Under the pieces are notes generated by a model that did no database searches, was not told the origin of the DNA, and was given only the letters and a program-made list of their open reading frames with translations. The position numbers were made by a program, and so were the translations under genes. Shown one piece after another: positions 1 to 7,329 of a stretch of DNA of 10,821 nucleotides (position 1 is the stretch's first letter; every line of letters begins with the position of its first letter). This DNA comes from Chromatiales bacterium (GTDB lineage: Bacteria > Pseudomonadota > Gammaproteobacteria > Thiohalospirales > Thiohalospiraceae). The stretch spans positions 1 through 10,821 of the forward strand of contig JALSRO010000318.1 of the NCBI GenBank assembly GCA_026984715.1, in the 5' to 3' direction.

Positions 1-94
1 CGGTGCCGCGGAACTGGGCAAGACCGCCTCTCTACTGGCGCGTGGCGAGGGGCTTACCGCCCACGCCCGTTCGGCAGAGTATCGCTGCAAATAG
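1..94 (+). CDS. hisD: Histidinol dehydrogenase, C-terminal end (partial)
   Basis: Only the last 30 codons are present, read from base 2 and ending in TAG at 92-94. The tail carries [13 protein letters not shown], which matches the closing segment of histidinol dehydrogenases (EGL.AHA.S...R). The enzyme performs the final two oxidations of histidine synthesis, histidinol to histidine, in the cytoplasm with NAD and zinc. The catalytic and zinc-binding residues lie upstream of the window. Its stop codon abuts the hisC start, which supports both the identification and a shared his operon. The reading is short, so the call leans on the tail motif plus the neighbour. Confidence 0.85.
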   Translation, partial: GAAELGKTASLLARGEGLTAHARSAEYRCK

Positions 95-1183
95 ATGGGG
101 CGGGGCATCGAACGCTGGGTGCGCCCAGGGATCCGGCAGCTTTCCGCATACGCCGTACCGGATGCAACCGGGCTGGTGAAGCTCGACGCCATGGAGAACC
201 CCTACCATTGGCCGGAACCGCTGGTCGAGCAGTGGCTCGCCACACTGCGGGATGTTCACCTCAACCGCTACCCCGATCCGAGTGCCCGGCAGCTCGCCGA
301 TACCCTGCGCAAGGTGATGGGCGTGCCAGACTCCGCTGGTCTGCTGCTGGGCAACGGCTCTGATGAGCTGATCCAGATTATTGCATTGACCCTGGCCGGG
401 CCGTCGCGCCTGATCGTTGCCCCGGAACCCGGTTTTGTCATGTACAGAATGATTGCAACCTTTGCCGGGATGGAGTACCTGGGCGTCCCGCTGAAAGAGG
501 ATTTCAGCCTGGATCTGCCTGCCATGCTGGAGGTCATCGGGCAGCATCAGCCAGCGGTGATCTTTCTTGCCTACCCCAACAATCCTACCGGCAACCTGTT
601 CGATGAACAGGAGATCTGCCGCATTGTCGAAGCAAGTCCCGGGCTTGTGGTGGTGGATGAGGCCTACCACGCCTTTGCCGAAGCGAGTTTCATGGAGCGC
701 CTGCCCGAGTATGACAACCTGCTGGTGATGCGCACCGTTTCAAAACTGGGACTGGCCGGATTGCGCCTTGGCCTGCTGGCCGGCGCGCCAGCGTGGATCA
801 GAGAATTTGACAAGGTAAGGCTGCCCTACAACATCAATACACTCACTCAGGCCAGTGCTGATTTTGCCCTGCAACACCATGAGGTGCTGGATGCACAGAC
901 GGCCCGGATCCGGGCTGATCGCGAGAAACTCATGAATGATTTGTGCTCGATATCCGGGATTACCGTTTACCCCAGCCGGGCGAACTTCATTCTGTTTCGG
1001 GTTGGGAGGGGAAGAGGGCAGCAGGTGTTCGATGGTCTGCTCGAGCGGCGGATACTGGTCAAATATCTGGGTGCCGGTCAGGGTGTTTTGCGCGATTGCC
1101 TGCGGGTCACCGTTGGAACGCCGCAGGAGAACCGTGCTTTCCTGGATGCGCTGGAAGAGGTGGCGGTCAAAACCGGATCATGA
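95..1183 (+). CDS. hisC: Histidinol-phosphate aminotransferase
   Basis: This 362-residue protein is a class I/II fold PLP aminotransferase that converts imidazole-acetol phosphate plus glutamate to histidinol phosphate. Visible landmarks are the LDAMENPY substrate-side segment near residue 30, NGSDELI near 87-93 (cofactor phosphate site), YPNNPTG at 160-166, DEAY with Asp188 and Tyr191 contacting the PLP ring, the SKLGLAGLRLG block with Schiff-base Lys217, and LRVTVGTPQEN near the end with the carboxylate-binding Arg. Length is normal for the family. The ATG at 95 follows the hisD TAG with no gap and there is no clear Shine-Dalgarno, so translation is probably coupled to hisD. The hisD-hisC order is common in proteobacterial his operons. 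The last 17 bases overlap the opposite-strand YfiM-like gene. Confidence 0.95.
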   Translation: MGRGIERWVRPGIRQLSAYAVPDATGLVKLDAMENPYHWPEPLVEQWLATLRDVHLNRYPDPSARQLADTLRKVMGVPDSAGLLLGNGSDELIQIIALTLAGPSRLIVAPEPGFVMYRMIATFAGMEYLGVPLKEDFSLDLPAMLEVIGQHQPAVIFLAYPNNPTGNLFDEQEICRIVEASPGLVVVDEAYHAFAEASFMERLPEYDNLLVMRTVSKLGLAGLRLGLLAGAPAWIREFDKVRLPYNINTLTQASADFALQHHEVLDAQTARIRADREKLMNDLCSISGITVYPSRANFILFRVGRGRGQQVFDGLLERRILVKYLGAGQGVLRDCLRVTVGTPQENRAFLDALEEVAVKTGS

Positions 1184-1487
1184 CCCCAATGGCGGCGCCA
1201 ACCCCGTTTGCCGCCATGTCCCCCCAGTCGAACTCATCGTCCGTCAACTCCTTGGCGACTCCCACCAGCAGTGTCGAGGCGAATGCAGCTGCTCTGGCCT
1301 GAGCGGTGCTGAGGGTGGTGTTCTTGCGGTAGAAATCGTAGGCAGCGATTCCGATGACAAGGGAAAACGAGGTGTGCAGCACCTTGTCTCTGGGGATAGC
1401 TGGCTCTGCTTGGCAGCTCTTGCCGGGAACCGTGAGACTTGCCAGCAACAGCAGCACGGAGAGAAACAGCGTATTGGCATGGGTCAT
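1167..1487 (-). CDS. YfiM/DUF2279-like small exported or membrane protein
   Basis: This protein of 106 residues has a hydrophobic N-terminal segment (residues 7-20, LFLSVLLLLASLTV) that reads as a signal peptide with a possible cleavage after CQA at 25-27. The mature part has the DKxxH motif (34-38), a hydrophobic stretch around 40-50, GVAKELTDDE at 76-85 and WGDMAANGVGAAIG at 88-101. That order (DK..H, then G..KE..D, then a D..AN..G...G helix) is characteristic of YfiM/DUF2279 proteins, whose function is unknown. The E. coli homologue is a predicted lipoprotein; Cys25 here is not in a convincing lipobox. An in-frame ATG at 1580 would add 31 residues. I prefer 1487 because it puts the signal peptide at the N-terminus and because a promoter-like pair sits at 1530-1558, downstream of the longer start. 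No strong ribosome binding site is visible for either. Confidence 0.7.
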   Translation of the reverse strand: MTHANTLFLSVLLLLASLTVPGKSCQAEPAIPRDKVLHTSFSLVIGIAAYDFYRKNTTLSTAQARAAAFASTLLVGVAKELTDDEFDWGDMAANGVGAAIGVMIRF

Positions 1488-1529
1488 GGCGCGGCGCTTG
1501 CGGGAGTGATTCTGGTCATTTTTCCAGGC

Positions 1530-1558
1530 ATGGTAGCGGCGGTGGTTCCATTTTTCAA
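1530..1558 (-). promoter_or_regulatory. Possible sigma-70 promoter for the YfiM-like gene
   Basis: On the minus strand TTGAAA (1553-1558, 5 of 6 to TTGACA) is followed after exactly 17 bases by TACCAT (1530-1535, 4 of 6 to TATAAT). Transcription would start near 1523, about 36 bases before the preferred ATG at 1487. If real, it excludes the longer start at 1580. This rests on sequence match only. Confidence 0.35.
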
Positions 1559-1635
1559 CAGAGATGCATGAAGTTCCCATGACTGGAGAGAGCCGGCGGC
1601 TGTAAGAGCCCCTATGGAACCGAAGGGCGAGGGGG

Positions 1636-1641
1636 TATAAT
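1636..1641 (+). promoter_or_regulatory. Perfect -10 element upstream of the hemerythrin gene
   Basis: An exact TATAAT lies 32 bases before the bacteriohemerythrin ATG, a sensible distance for a short leader. No good -35 hexamer is present at 16-18 bases upstream, so the promoter may depend on an activator. It lies in the divergent gap between the YfiM-like gene and the hemerythrin gene. Confidence 0.4.
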
Positions 1642-1673
1642 CAACGGAGGGTTTTCTTTGACGGGGATGAACT

Positions 1674-2066
1674 ATGCCACTGGTGGAATGGACCGATGAA
1701 CTGGCTGTGGGGGTACCGGCCATCGACGAGGCGCATCACGAGTTCGTTGAAATTCTCAACTCGCTGCCTGCTGCGTCCGACGACGAATTTCGCAAACTGT
1801 TTTCCAGGCTGGCGGCGCACAGTCGTGAGCATTTTGCGGAAGAGGAGGCACTTATGGAGCGCAGCTCATTTCCGGTTATCGAGATCCACAAGGCGGAGCA
1901 CCAGCGGGTTCTCTCCGAGCTCGAGCATATTCAGGAACGGATGGAGAAGGGGGAGATGGAGTTGGCCCGTGAATATGTGCGTGAGCAGCTGTCGGCGTGG
2001 TTCGTGCTACATCGCAATACGATGGACTATGTGACTGCCGCCCATATCCAGCGGACACTGGGATAG
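1674..2066 (+). CDS. Bacteriohemerythrin, single-domain di-iron O2-binding protein
   Basis: This 130-residue protein is a complete stand-alone hemerythrin domain. All expected iron ligands are visible: His21 in the IDEAH motif, His53 and Glu57 in HFAEEE, His72 and His76 in HKAEH, and His113 and Asp118 in HRNTMD. Trp6 in the N-terminal VEWTDEL segment is also typical. The family folds as a four-helix bundle that binds O2 reversibly at a carboxylate-bridged di-iron site, and is soluble in the cytoplasm. Known roles include oxygen delivery or sensing in microaerophiles and methanotrophs; which applies here cannot be read from the sequence. A GGGGATGA ribosome binding site precedes the ATG. The gene stands alone, with no fused chemotaxis or GGDEF domain, and is transcribed away from the YfiM-like gene. 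Confidence 0.93.
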   Translation: MPLVEWTDELAVGVPAIDEAHHEFVEILNSLPAASDDEFRKLFSRLAAHSREHFAEEEALMERSSFPVIEIHKAEHQRVLSELEHIQERMEKGEMELAREYVREQLSAWFVLHRNTMDYVTAAHIQRTLG

Positions 2067-2272
2067 CGGGGGCGTCTGCCGCTGTGTTTGGAACCGGAGT
2101 CGTTTTCCCGGTGGCAACCTCCTTTCAACCTCTCCCCTGCGTCACAACGAGCGGTAGGGGGGGCAGTTGGAGATTCGTGTGGTACCCGGTCGGGGCTTCG
2201 CACCTCCGCTCCCTGGGGATGAAAGCCATCCTCCGGGCCGGGCAGGGATCGCCGTGCGTGTCGTGGTGAGCG
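2067..2272. other. Hemerythrin-speA intergenic gap, no clear signal
   Basis: This is about 206 bases without a gene. A weak hairpin (AGCGG at 2065-2069 with CCGCT at 2079-2083) overlaps the hemerythrin stop but has no T-run. I see no convincing promoter for speA. Confidence 0.4.
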
Positions 2273-4213
2273 ATGTCCAACGCTGTTTCGTCCCAGTCTG
2301 GATGTGGTGGCCGGCCCGTGGATGAGTGGAGCATCCATCACGCACGTGCACTATACAACATTCGCTATTGGAGCGGCGGTTATTTCGATATAGATGAGGG
2401 TGGGCATCTTCGGGTCTGTCCGGGGCGTGGTGCGGTCGGTATCGACCTGCACTCCCTGGCCATCGAACTGGAAAAGATGGATCTCTCCCCGCCGGTTCTG
2501 GTCCGGTTCGGTGATATTCTGCGGGATCGTGTCGACACTCTTCATGCGGCCTTTGAACGGGCCATAGAGGCCGAGGGTTTCAACGCCGGCTTCAGTACAC
2601 TCTATCCCATCAAGGTAAACCAGCAGCGCCGAGTGCTGGAGCAGATCCTCTCTGTCCGCAACCGGGAGATCGGCCTCGAGGCGGGCAGCAAGCCGGAGTT
2701 GATGGTGGTTCTGGCCGCATCTCCTCCGGGAGGGGTGGTGGTCTGCAACGGATACAAGGATCGCGAATATATCCGCCTGGCGCTGATTGGAAACCGTATG
2801 GGGTTGCGTGTCTATCTCGTTATCGAAAAGCTTTCCGAGCTGGCGCTGGTGTTCGAGGAGTCCGAGGAACTGGGTATCGAGCCGCTGCTCGGGGTGCGTG
2901 TGCGACTGGCATCCATCGGTGCAGGAAAGTGGCAGAACAGCGGTGGCGAGAAGTCCAAGTTCGGTCTGTCGGCTACCCATCTGTTGCAGTTGGTGGAGCA
3001 GCTGCACAATAGCGCCAGGATGCACACCCTTCAACTGATGCACTTCCATCTGGGTTCCCAGATCCCCAACATTCATGACATCCAGTGTGGTCTCGAGGAG
3101 GGAGCCCGCTGTTACGCGGAGTTGCGCCGTCTGGGGGCGCCCGTCGGTATCGTGGATGTGGGTGGTGGACTGGGTGTGGACTATGAGGGTAGCCGGACAC
3201 GAAACTTCTGCTCCATGAACTACACGGTTCAGGAGTATGCCAACAACGTGGTACATGCCTTGTGCCAGGTCTGTGACGAGCAGAATCTTCCCCATCCCCA
3301 CATCATGACCGAGTCGGGTCGCGCCATGACCGCGCATCATGCCGTGTTGATTGTGGATGTGACGGAGGTGGAGCAGGTTCCGGATGGGGATGGCGTCGCC
3401 CTGCCGGATGACGATCGCCGGCAGCCTGCGGTAGTAGCGTCACTGGCGAATGCGCTCGCCAGCCTCGGGGGGAGTGGGGAGGGAGAGCGCTCCCTGCTGG
3501 AGTTCTGGCACGAGGCGCAGCATGGCCTGCTCGAGGCGCAGTCGCTCTTTACTCATGGCCTGCTCACCCTCGAACAACGTTCGGTCGTGGAGCGGCTCTA
3601 CTTTGCCATCTGTTGGCGTATTCACGCCCGTTTGAACAGCAGCTCGCGGGCCCACCGGGATGTGCTGGATGAGTTGAACGAGAAACTGGCGGACAAATAT
3701 TTCTGCAACTTCTCTCTGTTTCAGTCATTACCAGATGTGTGGGCCATCGATCAGGTATTCCCGATCATGCCTCTGCACCGCCTCGATGAGTTCCCCTCCC
3801 GGAGGGGGGTGTTGCGCGATATAACCTGTGACTCTGATGGGCGTATCGACAGCTATGTGGAAGGTGGCGGCCTGGAGAGTAGCCTGCCATTACATGCACC
3901 ACGGGCGGATGAACGGTATCTGCTGGGGGTGTTTCTGGTTGGAGCCTATCAGGAGATCCTGGGGGATCGGCACAACCTCTTCGGTACTACCAACACCGTC
4001 AATGTGGAGTTGGCGGAGGAGGGTGGATACCGTCTGGTGGATGCGGTGCAGGGGGAGAGCGTCGAGGAGGTGCTCCATGCGGTCACCTTCAGCCCCGCCC
4101 AACTGTTGGAAGGTTATCGCAGCAAACTCGCCACATCGGGGGAGGCGAATGCCGACCGCTATCTGAATGAGCTGGTCAAGGGGCTGTCCGGTTATACCTA
4201 TCTGGAGAAGTAG
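2273..4213 (+). CDS. speA: Biosynthetic arginine decarboxylase
   Basis: This 646-residue PLP enzyme of the alanine-racemase fold III family converts arginine to agmatine, the first step of the agmatine route to putrescine. Length is close to E. coli SpeA (658). Seen in order: YNIRYWSGGYFDID near the N-terminus, YPIKVNQ with cofactor Lys114, GLEAGSK and CNGYKDREYIRLALIG, GGEKSKFGL, HFHLGSQ at 257-263, the glycine-rich GGGLGVDYEG from 297 that holds the PLP phosphate, ESGRAMTAHH, ADKYFCNFSLFQSLPDVW, then CDSDG with active-site Cys519, and GAYQEILGDRHNLFG near 555-571. It ends in GYTYLEK like homologues. The ATG at 2273 has GGTGAG only two bases upstream, so the exact start is slightly uncertain, though no better start is visible before the conserved region. 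No speB is in the window. It converges on the minus-strand barrel gene. Confidence 0.97.
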   Translation: MSNAVSSQSGCGGRPVDEWSIHHARALYNIRYWSGGYFDIDEGGHLRVCPGRGAVGIDLHSLAIELEKMDLSPPVLVRFGDILRDRVDTLHAAFERAIEAEGFNAGFSTLYPIKVNQQRRVLEQILSVRNREIGLEAGSKPELMVVLAASPPGGVVVCNGYKDREYIRLALIGNRMGLRVYLVIEKLSELALVFEESEELGIEPLLGVRVRLASIGAGKWQNSGGEKSKFGLSATHLLQLVEQLHNSARMHTLQLMHFHLGSQIPNIHDIQCGLEEGARCYAELRRLGAPVGIVDVGGGLGVDYEGSRTRNFCSMNYTVQEYANNVVHALCQVCDEQNLPHPHIMTESGRAMTAHHAVLIVDVTEVEQVPDGDGVALPDDDRRQPAVVASLANALASLGGSGEGERSLLEFWHEAQHGLLEAQSLFTHGLLTLEQRSVVERLYFAICWRIHARLNSSSRAHRDVLDELNEKLADKYFCNFSLFQSLPDVWAIDQVFPIMPLHRLDEFPSRRGVLRDITCDSDGRIDSYVEGGGLESSLPLHAPRADERYLLGVFLVGAYQEILGDRHNLFGTTNTVNVELAEEGGYRLVDAVQGESVEEVLHAVTFSPAQLLEGYRSKLATSGEANADRYLNELVKGLSGYTYLEK

Positions 4214-4227
4214 GCTAGAGTCTCCTG

Positions 4228-4725
4228 TCAACGGATGTGATAGCGGATTCCGGCGGAGATTCGGGTGAGATCCAGCTGCCCCAGCACGCTCGTTGCTTCC
4301 ACCAGATAGCTCAGGGAGCGACTGGAGTGGATGGTGGCGCCAATGGCGAACCCGATTGCTGCGCCGCGATTCGCCTTTTCCTGCTCGAGCTTGCTGTACT
4401 GATACAGAATTCCCGCCTTGCCGTGCAGGGCGAACCGTTTGTCGATCAGCTGTCGGTAGACGCCCCAGCCACCCACTTGGGTGTAGGACAGTTTCGCCCC
4501 TTGCCGTTTGGGGCTTACGATGGTTGTGGAGATCTCGCCTTCGAGGAAGATGCTTCTCCGCTCGGGTACCGGTATCCCTCCGGCGACCGCTACCACGAGG
4601 CCGCTGCCGGATTGCTCGGGTTTGGTGATTGCGAGCTGGGCATCGATATAGCCGGGTTCGGCGGCACCGCTGCAGGTGGCGATCAGCAGACCGCTTGCGA
4701 GCAGGGTTTGTTTCCAGGCGGACAT
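4228..4725 (-). CDS. Small outer-membrane beta-barrel protein
   Basis: This protein of 165 residues begins with a signal peptide (MSAWKQTLLASGLLIATCSGA, cleavage likely around 21-22). The rest alternates polar and hydrophobic residues in short strands rich in Gly, Tyr and aromatic residues (for example SYTQVGGWGVYRQL and FALHGKAGILYQYS), with charged turns between, as in eight-stranded OmpA/Opa-like barrels. It ends in RISAGIRYHIR, which resembles a last strand but lacks the usual terminal aromatic residue. Cys18 is in a poor lipobox context (IATC), so a lipoprotein is less likely. The specific family and ligand are not recognisable. AAGGAGT, which includes the stop of the SPOR gene, forms a strong ribosome binding site three bases upstream of its ATG, so it is almost certainly co-transcribed with argS and the SPOR gene. 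Confidence 0.7.
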   Translation of the reverse strand: MSAWKQTLLASGLLIATCSGAAEPGYIDAQLAITKPEQSGSGLVVAVAGGIPVPERRSIFLEGEISTTIVSPKRQGAKLSYTQVGGWGVYRQLIDKRFALHGKAGILYQYSKLEQEKANRGAAIGFAIGATIHSSRSLSYLVEATSVLGQLDLTRISAGIRYHIR

Positions 4726-4728
4726 GGG

Positions 4729-5334
4729 TTACTCCTTGAGTTTGAGCAGGATGGCGTCGAATTCACTTTGGTGCAGGCGGTTGCGGATCTCTGCGATGCG
4801 GACAGAGTTGCGATAGGGACCGATGCGGACGCGATACCAGTTGCTGCCGTCAATATTCACCGTCTGAATGTGGGGTTCGAAACCGAGCATGGCTATTCTG
4901 GCCCGAAGTCGGTCGGCATCACTCCGGTTGCGAAAAGAGCCAAGCTGTAGCATGTAGCTGCCCGGGGTCGCGGGGGACGGCGAAGAGGCGGCGTTGTGGC
5001 CGGCGTCGTGTGGTGGTGCCGGTGCTTTTGAAGTGGTTCGACGCTCAGGTTCGGGAACCGGGATCTCCATCTCCGGCAGGATGGTGTAGAAGTCGAAACG
5101 GGGTTTGGAGCTCTTTTCGGCAACAGCAGGCTTTGCCTGCTGTTGCGCATGTGTGGTCCCGGTTTTGGCCTGTTTCGGGATCGGCGGCAACTGTGGCTCG
5201 GTATCCTGCTGTCCCTGCAGGTAGACCAGAAAGGCAACGAACAGACCTGCCACCAGCCCGGCGAGCAGCCATGCCCAGCCAGGGGCGCCCTGCCTGGGAT
5301 GTTTGCGCTCGCGTTGTTTCTTCCCGGTACTCAT
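4729..5334 (-). CDS. SPOR-domain inner-membrane protein, FtsN-like topology
   Basis: This 201-residue protein has a basic cytoplasmic N-terminus (1-18), one membrane segment (about 19-39, GWAWLLAGLVAGLFVAFLVYL region), a proline- and glutamine-rich periplasmic linker, and a C-terminal SPOR domain (about 125-200: SYMLQLGSFRNRSDADRLRA, then NWYRVRIGPY). SPOR domains bind peptidoglycan stripped of stem peptides at division septa. The linker holds FDFYTILPEMEIPVPE (80-95), a short motif that recurs in SPOR proteins encoded next to argS in gammaproteobacteria. By topology and neighbourhood it is FtsN-like, but whether it is the functional FtsN cannot be decided here. The gene starts 4 bases after the argS stop, with GGGAG inside the end of argS, which indicates co-transcription. 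Confidence 0.88.
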   Translation of the reverse strand: MSTGKKQRERKHPRQGAPGWAWLLAGLVAGLFVAFLVYLQGQQDTEPQLPPIPKQAKTGTTHAQQQAKPAVAEKSSKPRFDFYTILPEMEIPVPEPERRTTSKAPAPPHDAGHNAASSPSPATPGSYMLQLGSFRNRSDADRLRARIAMLGFEPHIQTVNIDGSNWYRVRIGPYRNSVRIAEIRNRLHQSEFDAILLKLKE

Positions 5335-5338
5335 GCCG

Positions 5339-7090
5339 TTACATGCTCCCCGGTGCCGAAACGCCCAGGATGCCGAGTCCGTTGGCTATCACCTGGCGTA
5401 CTGCCAGAATCAGGGAAAGCCGTGCATCCCGCAACCCGACGCTGTCCACAAGGAATTGATGTGCGTTGTAGTAGGTATGAAAGTCGGTGGCCAGCTCCCG
5501 AAGGTAGTGGGTCAGCAGATGGGGTTCGTGATTGATGGCGGCGCTCTCCAGAAGCTCCGGATAGCGTGACAGCCTGCGTAGCAGTGTCTGTTCATGAGTT
5601 TCGGTGAGCAGGTGCAGATGGTCTGTTCCGGCTGCCTGATCATAGCTGAGCTGTTTTTCCTCCAGCTGGCGCATGACGCTGCATATCCGGGCATGGGCAT
5701 ACTGTACATAGTAGACCGGATTGTCGTTGCTCTGGGATTTGGCCAGCTCCAGATCGAAGTCCATGTGCTGTTCACACTTGCGCATTACGTAGAAGAAACG
5801 GGCGGCATCGTTGCCCACCTCCTCTCGCAGCTCCCGCAGGGTGACGAATGAGCCGGAGCGGGTGGACATCTGTACCCGCTTGCCTTTGCGGTAGAGATTG
5901 GCAAACTGTACCAGTAGCACATCCAGTTTGGTGGTGTCGTATCCCAGGGCGCTCAGGGCGGCGCGGATACGGGGAACATAGCCGTGGTGATCGGCCCCCC
6001 AGATATCGATGATTCGTTCATAGCCGCGTTCCATCTTGTCTGCATGATAGGCGATATCGGAAGCAAAATAGGTGGGCTGGCCGTTTTCCCGTACCACCAC
6101 ACGGTCTTTCTCGTCCCCGAACGCGGAGGAGCGGAACCAGATGGCCCCCTCCCTCTCGTAGAGATGACCGCTGCTGCGCAGCCGTTCGACAATCTGCTGA
6201 ACCTTGCCGGAGGTGGTCAGGGAGCGTTCCGAGAACCACTCTTCGTAGACAACCCCAAACTGCTCCAGATCGTTGCGGATATCGCCGATGATCTGCCGAA
6301 GAGCGGTCTGGAGCACTGTTTCATAGGCGCTCTTCCCCAGTAACTCCTGGCTGCGTGAGATGAGGGCATCGATATGCTCCTCCTTATCCCCCCCTTCTGG
6401 CTCGTCGGGTGGTATGGCATCGAACAGGGTCGCCGCATCCCTGCGTAGATGTTCGCCGTGTTGCTGGCCGAGTCGTTCGGCAATGGCATGGATATAGTCG
6501 CCCCGGTAGCCGTTGCTGGGGAACGGGATCGGTTCGCCGCAACTTTCCAGATAACGCAGCCATACGCTTGTGGCAAGAATATCCATCTGCCGCCCAGCAT
6601 CGTTGACGTAGTACTCCCGATGTACCTGGAAGCCTGCCGTTGCCAGCAGATCGGCGACCGCTGCGCCGTAGGCTGCTCCACGGCCGTGTCCCACATGTAG
6701 TGGGCCGGTGGGATTTGCCGATACGAACTCCACCTGCACTTTCTTTCCGTTGCCGATGGTGGAGTGGCCATACGCTTCACCGGCCTCGAGGATCTCGCGA
6801 ACCGTATTCTGGAATGCGGCGGCTGTCATGAAAAAGTTGATGAATCCGGGACCGGCAATCTCCACCTTTTCCACCAGGCTGGAGGAGGGGAGCGCCGCAA
6901 CCAGCTCCTCCGCCAGTTGGCGGGGGTTGCGGCGTGCAGCTTTTGCCAGCACCAGGGCGATGTTGCAGGCGAAGTCACCGTGGCTGGTATCGCGGCTGTT
7001 CTCTATCTGGATGTTTTCGGTGACTGGCAAGCCGCTACCTTGCAGGGCGTTCAGCGCTGTGCCGATCAGTTGTTGCAGGTGGTGTTTCAT
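5339..7090 (-). CDS. argS: Arginyl-tRNA synthetase
   Basis: This 583-residue class I synthetase charges tRNA-Arg. The N-terminal additional domain occupies roughly residues 1-90. The ATP-binding HIGH-type motif is HVGH at 132-135 within [17 protein letters not shown]. In place of canonical KMSKS there is VQMSTRSG, with Met408-Ser-Thr-Arg411, a variant found in many proteobacterial ArgRS enzymes. [19 protein letters not shown] and a helical DALR-type C-terminus near [17 protein letters not shown] form the anticodon-binding part. Length matches the family (E. coli 577). An in-frame ATG at 7186 would add 32 residues with no homology; the start at 7090 begins with the family-typical MKHHLQQLI and lies just downstream of a good promoter, so I chose it. 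No clear Shine-Dalgarno precedes it. Confidence 0.96.
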   Translation of the reverse strand: MKHHLQQLIGTALNALQGSGLPVTENIQIENSRDTSHGDFACNIALVLAKAARRNPRQLAEELVAALPSSSLVEKVEIAGPGFINFFMTAAAFQNTVREILEAGEAYGHSTIGNGKKVQVEFVSANPTGPLHVGHGRGAAYGAAVADLLATAGFQVHREYYVNDAGRQMDILATSVWLRYLESCGEPIPFPSNGYRGDYIHAIAERLGQQHGEHLRRDAATLFDAIPPDEPEGGDKEEHIDALISRSQELLGKSAYETVLQTALRQIIGDIRNDLEQFGVVYEEWFSERSLTTSGKVQQIVERLRSSGHLYEREGAIWFRSSAFGDEKDRVVVRENGQPTYFASDIAYHADKMERGYERIIDIWGADHHGYVPRIRAALSALGYDTTKLDVLLVQFANLYRKGKRVQMSTRSGSFVTLRELREEVGNDAARFFYVMRKCEQHMDFDLELAKSQSNDNPVYYVQYAHARICSVMRQLEEKQLSYDQAAGTDHLHLLTETHEQTLLRRLSRYPELLESAAINHEPHLLTHYLRELATDFHTYYNAHQFLVDSVGLRDARLSLILAVRQVIANGLGILGVSAPGSM

Positions 7091-7121
7091 GCTTAGTGAA
7101 GTCTGAATGGTCGAAACAACT

Positions 7122-7150
7122 ATTATCCATGGTCGGAGAGGACAACTCAA
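7122..7150 (-). promoter_or_regulatory. Sigma-70-type promoter for argS
   Basis: On the minus strand TTGAGT (7145-7150, 4 of 6) and GATAAT (7122-7127, 5 of 6) are spaced exactly 17 bases apart. The predicted start near 7115 gives a leader of about 25 bases before the argS ATG at 7090. It lies upstream of, and so supports, that start and makes argS, the SPOR gene and the barrel gene an operon that does not rely on priA readthrough. Confidence 0.6.
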
Positions 7151-7163
7151 TCGTTTGCCACTC

Positions 7164-7292
7164 CTATCCAGCGGTAGGGAGTTCAACGGATTTCATCTCT
7201 TCCCGAAGTTGCTGATCGCAGCGTTCGAGGCAAGGGAAGGGGAATGGCCTTGGGGAAGTGGCGAGCCAGGCCGGCGGGCAGGGTAGGCGCAT
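7164..7292 (-). CDS. Possible 42-residue small ORF between priA and argS
   Basis: An ATG at 7292-7290 is preceded by AGGAG (7299-7303) with a six-base spacer, an almost ideal ribosome binding site. The ORF runs 42 codons to TAG. The product begins [19 protein letters not shown], is proline-rich, and has cysteines at 5, 21 and 25. A second ATG at 7296-7294, four bases upstream in another frame, opens a 37-codon ORF under the same site. I recognise neither product. The C-terminal half overlaps the region just upstream of the argS promoter. It could be an unannotated small protein, a leader peptide or chance. Confidence 0.2.
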   Translation of the reverse strand: MRLPCPPAWLATSPRPFPFPCLERCDQQLREEMKSVELPTAG

Positions 7293-7329
7293 TCATGTCT
7301 CCTGGCGGGGCGGAAGCCTGGTGGCGGGT

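Noticed and set aside
936..1571. Open frame of 211 codons on the plus strand
   Set aside because: It starts inside hisC in another frame and runs antisense over the YfiM-like gene; the composition is not protein-like.
2351..3340. Open frame of 329 codons on the minus strand
   Set aside because: It lies entirely antisense to speA, whose motifs are unmistakable, and its product shows no recognisable domain.
4204..4225. Possible terminator between speA and the barrel gene (GGAGA with TCTCC)
   Set aside because: The stem is only five pairs with a loop of 12 and there is no T-run on either strand.
4237..4950. Open frame of 237 codons on the plus strand
   Set aside because: It is antisense to the barrel and SPOR genes, both of which have signal or membrane segments, a known domain and matching ribosome binding sites.
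5867..5878. Loss of the KMSKS motif in ArgRS
   Set aside because: The MSTR variant is usual in many proteobacterial arginyl-tRNA synthetases, so it is not a defect.
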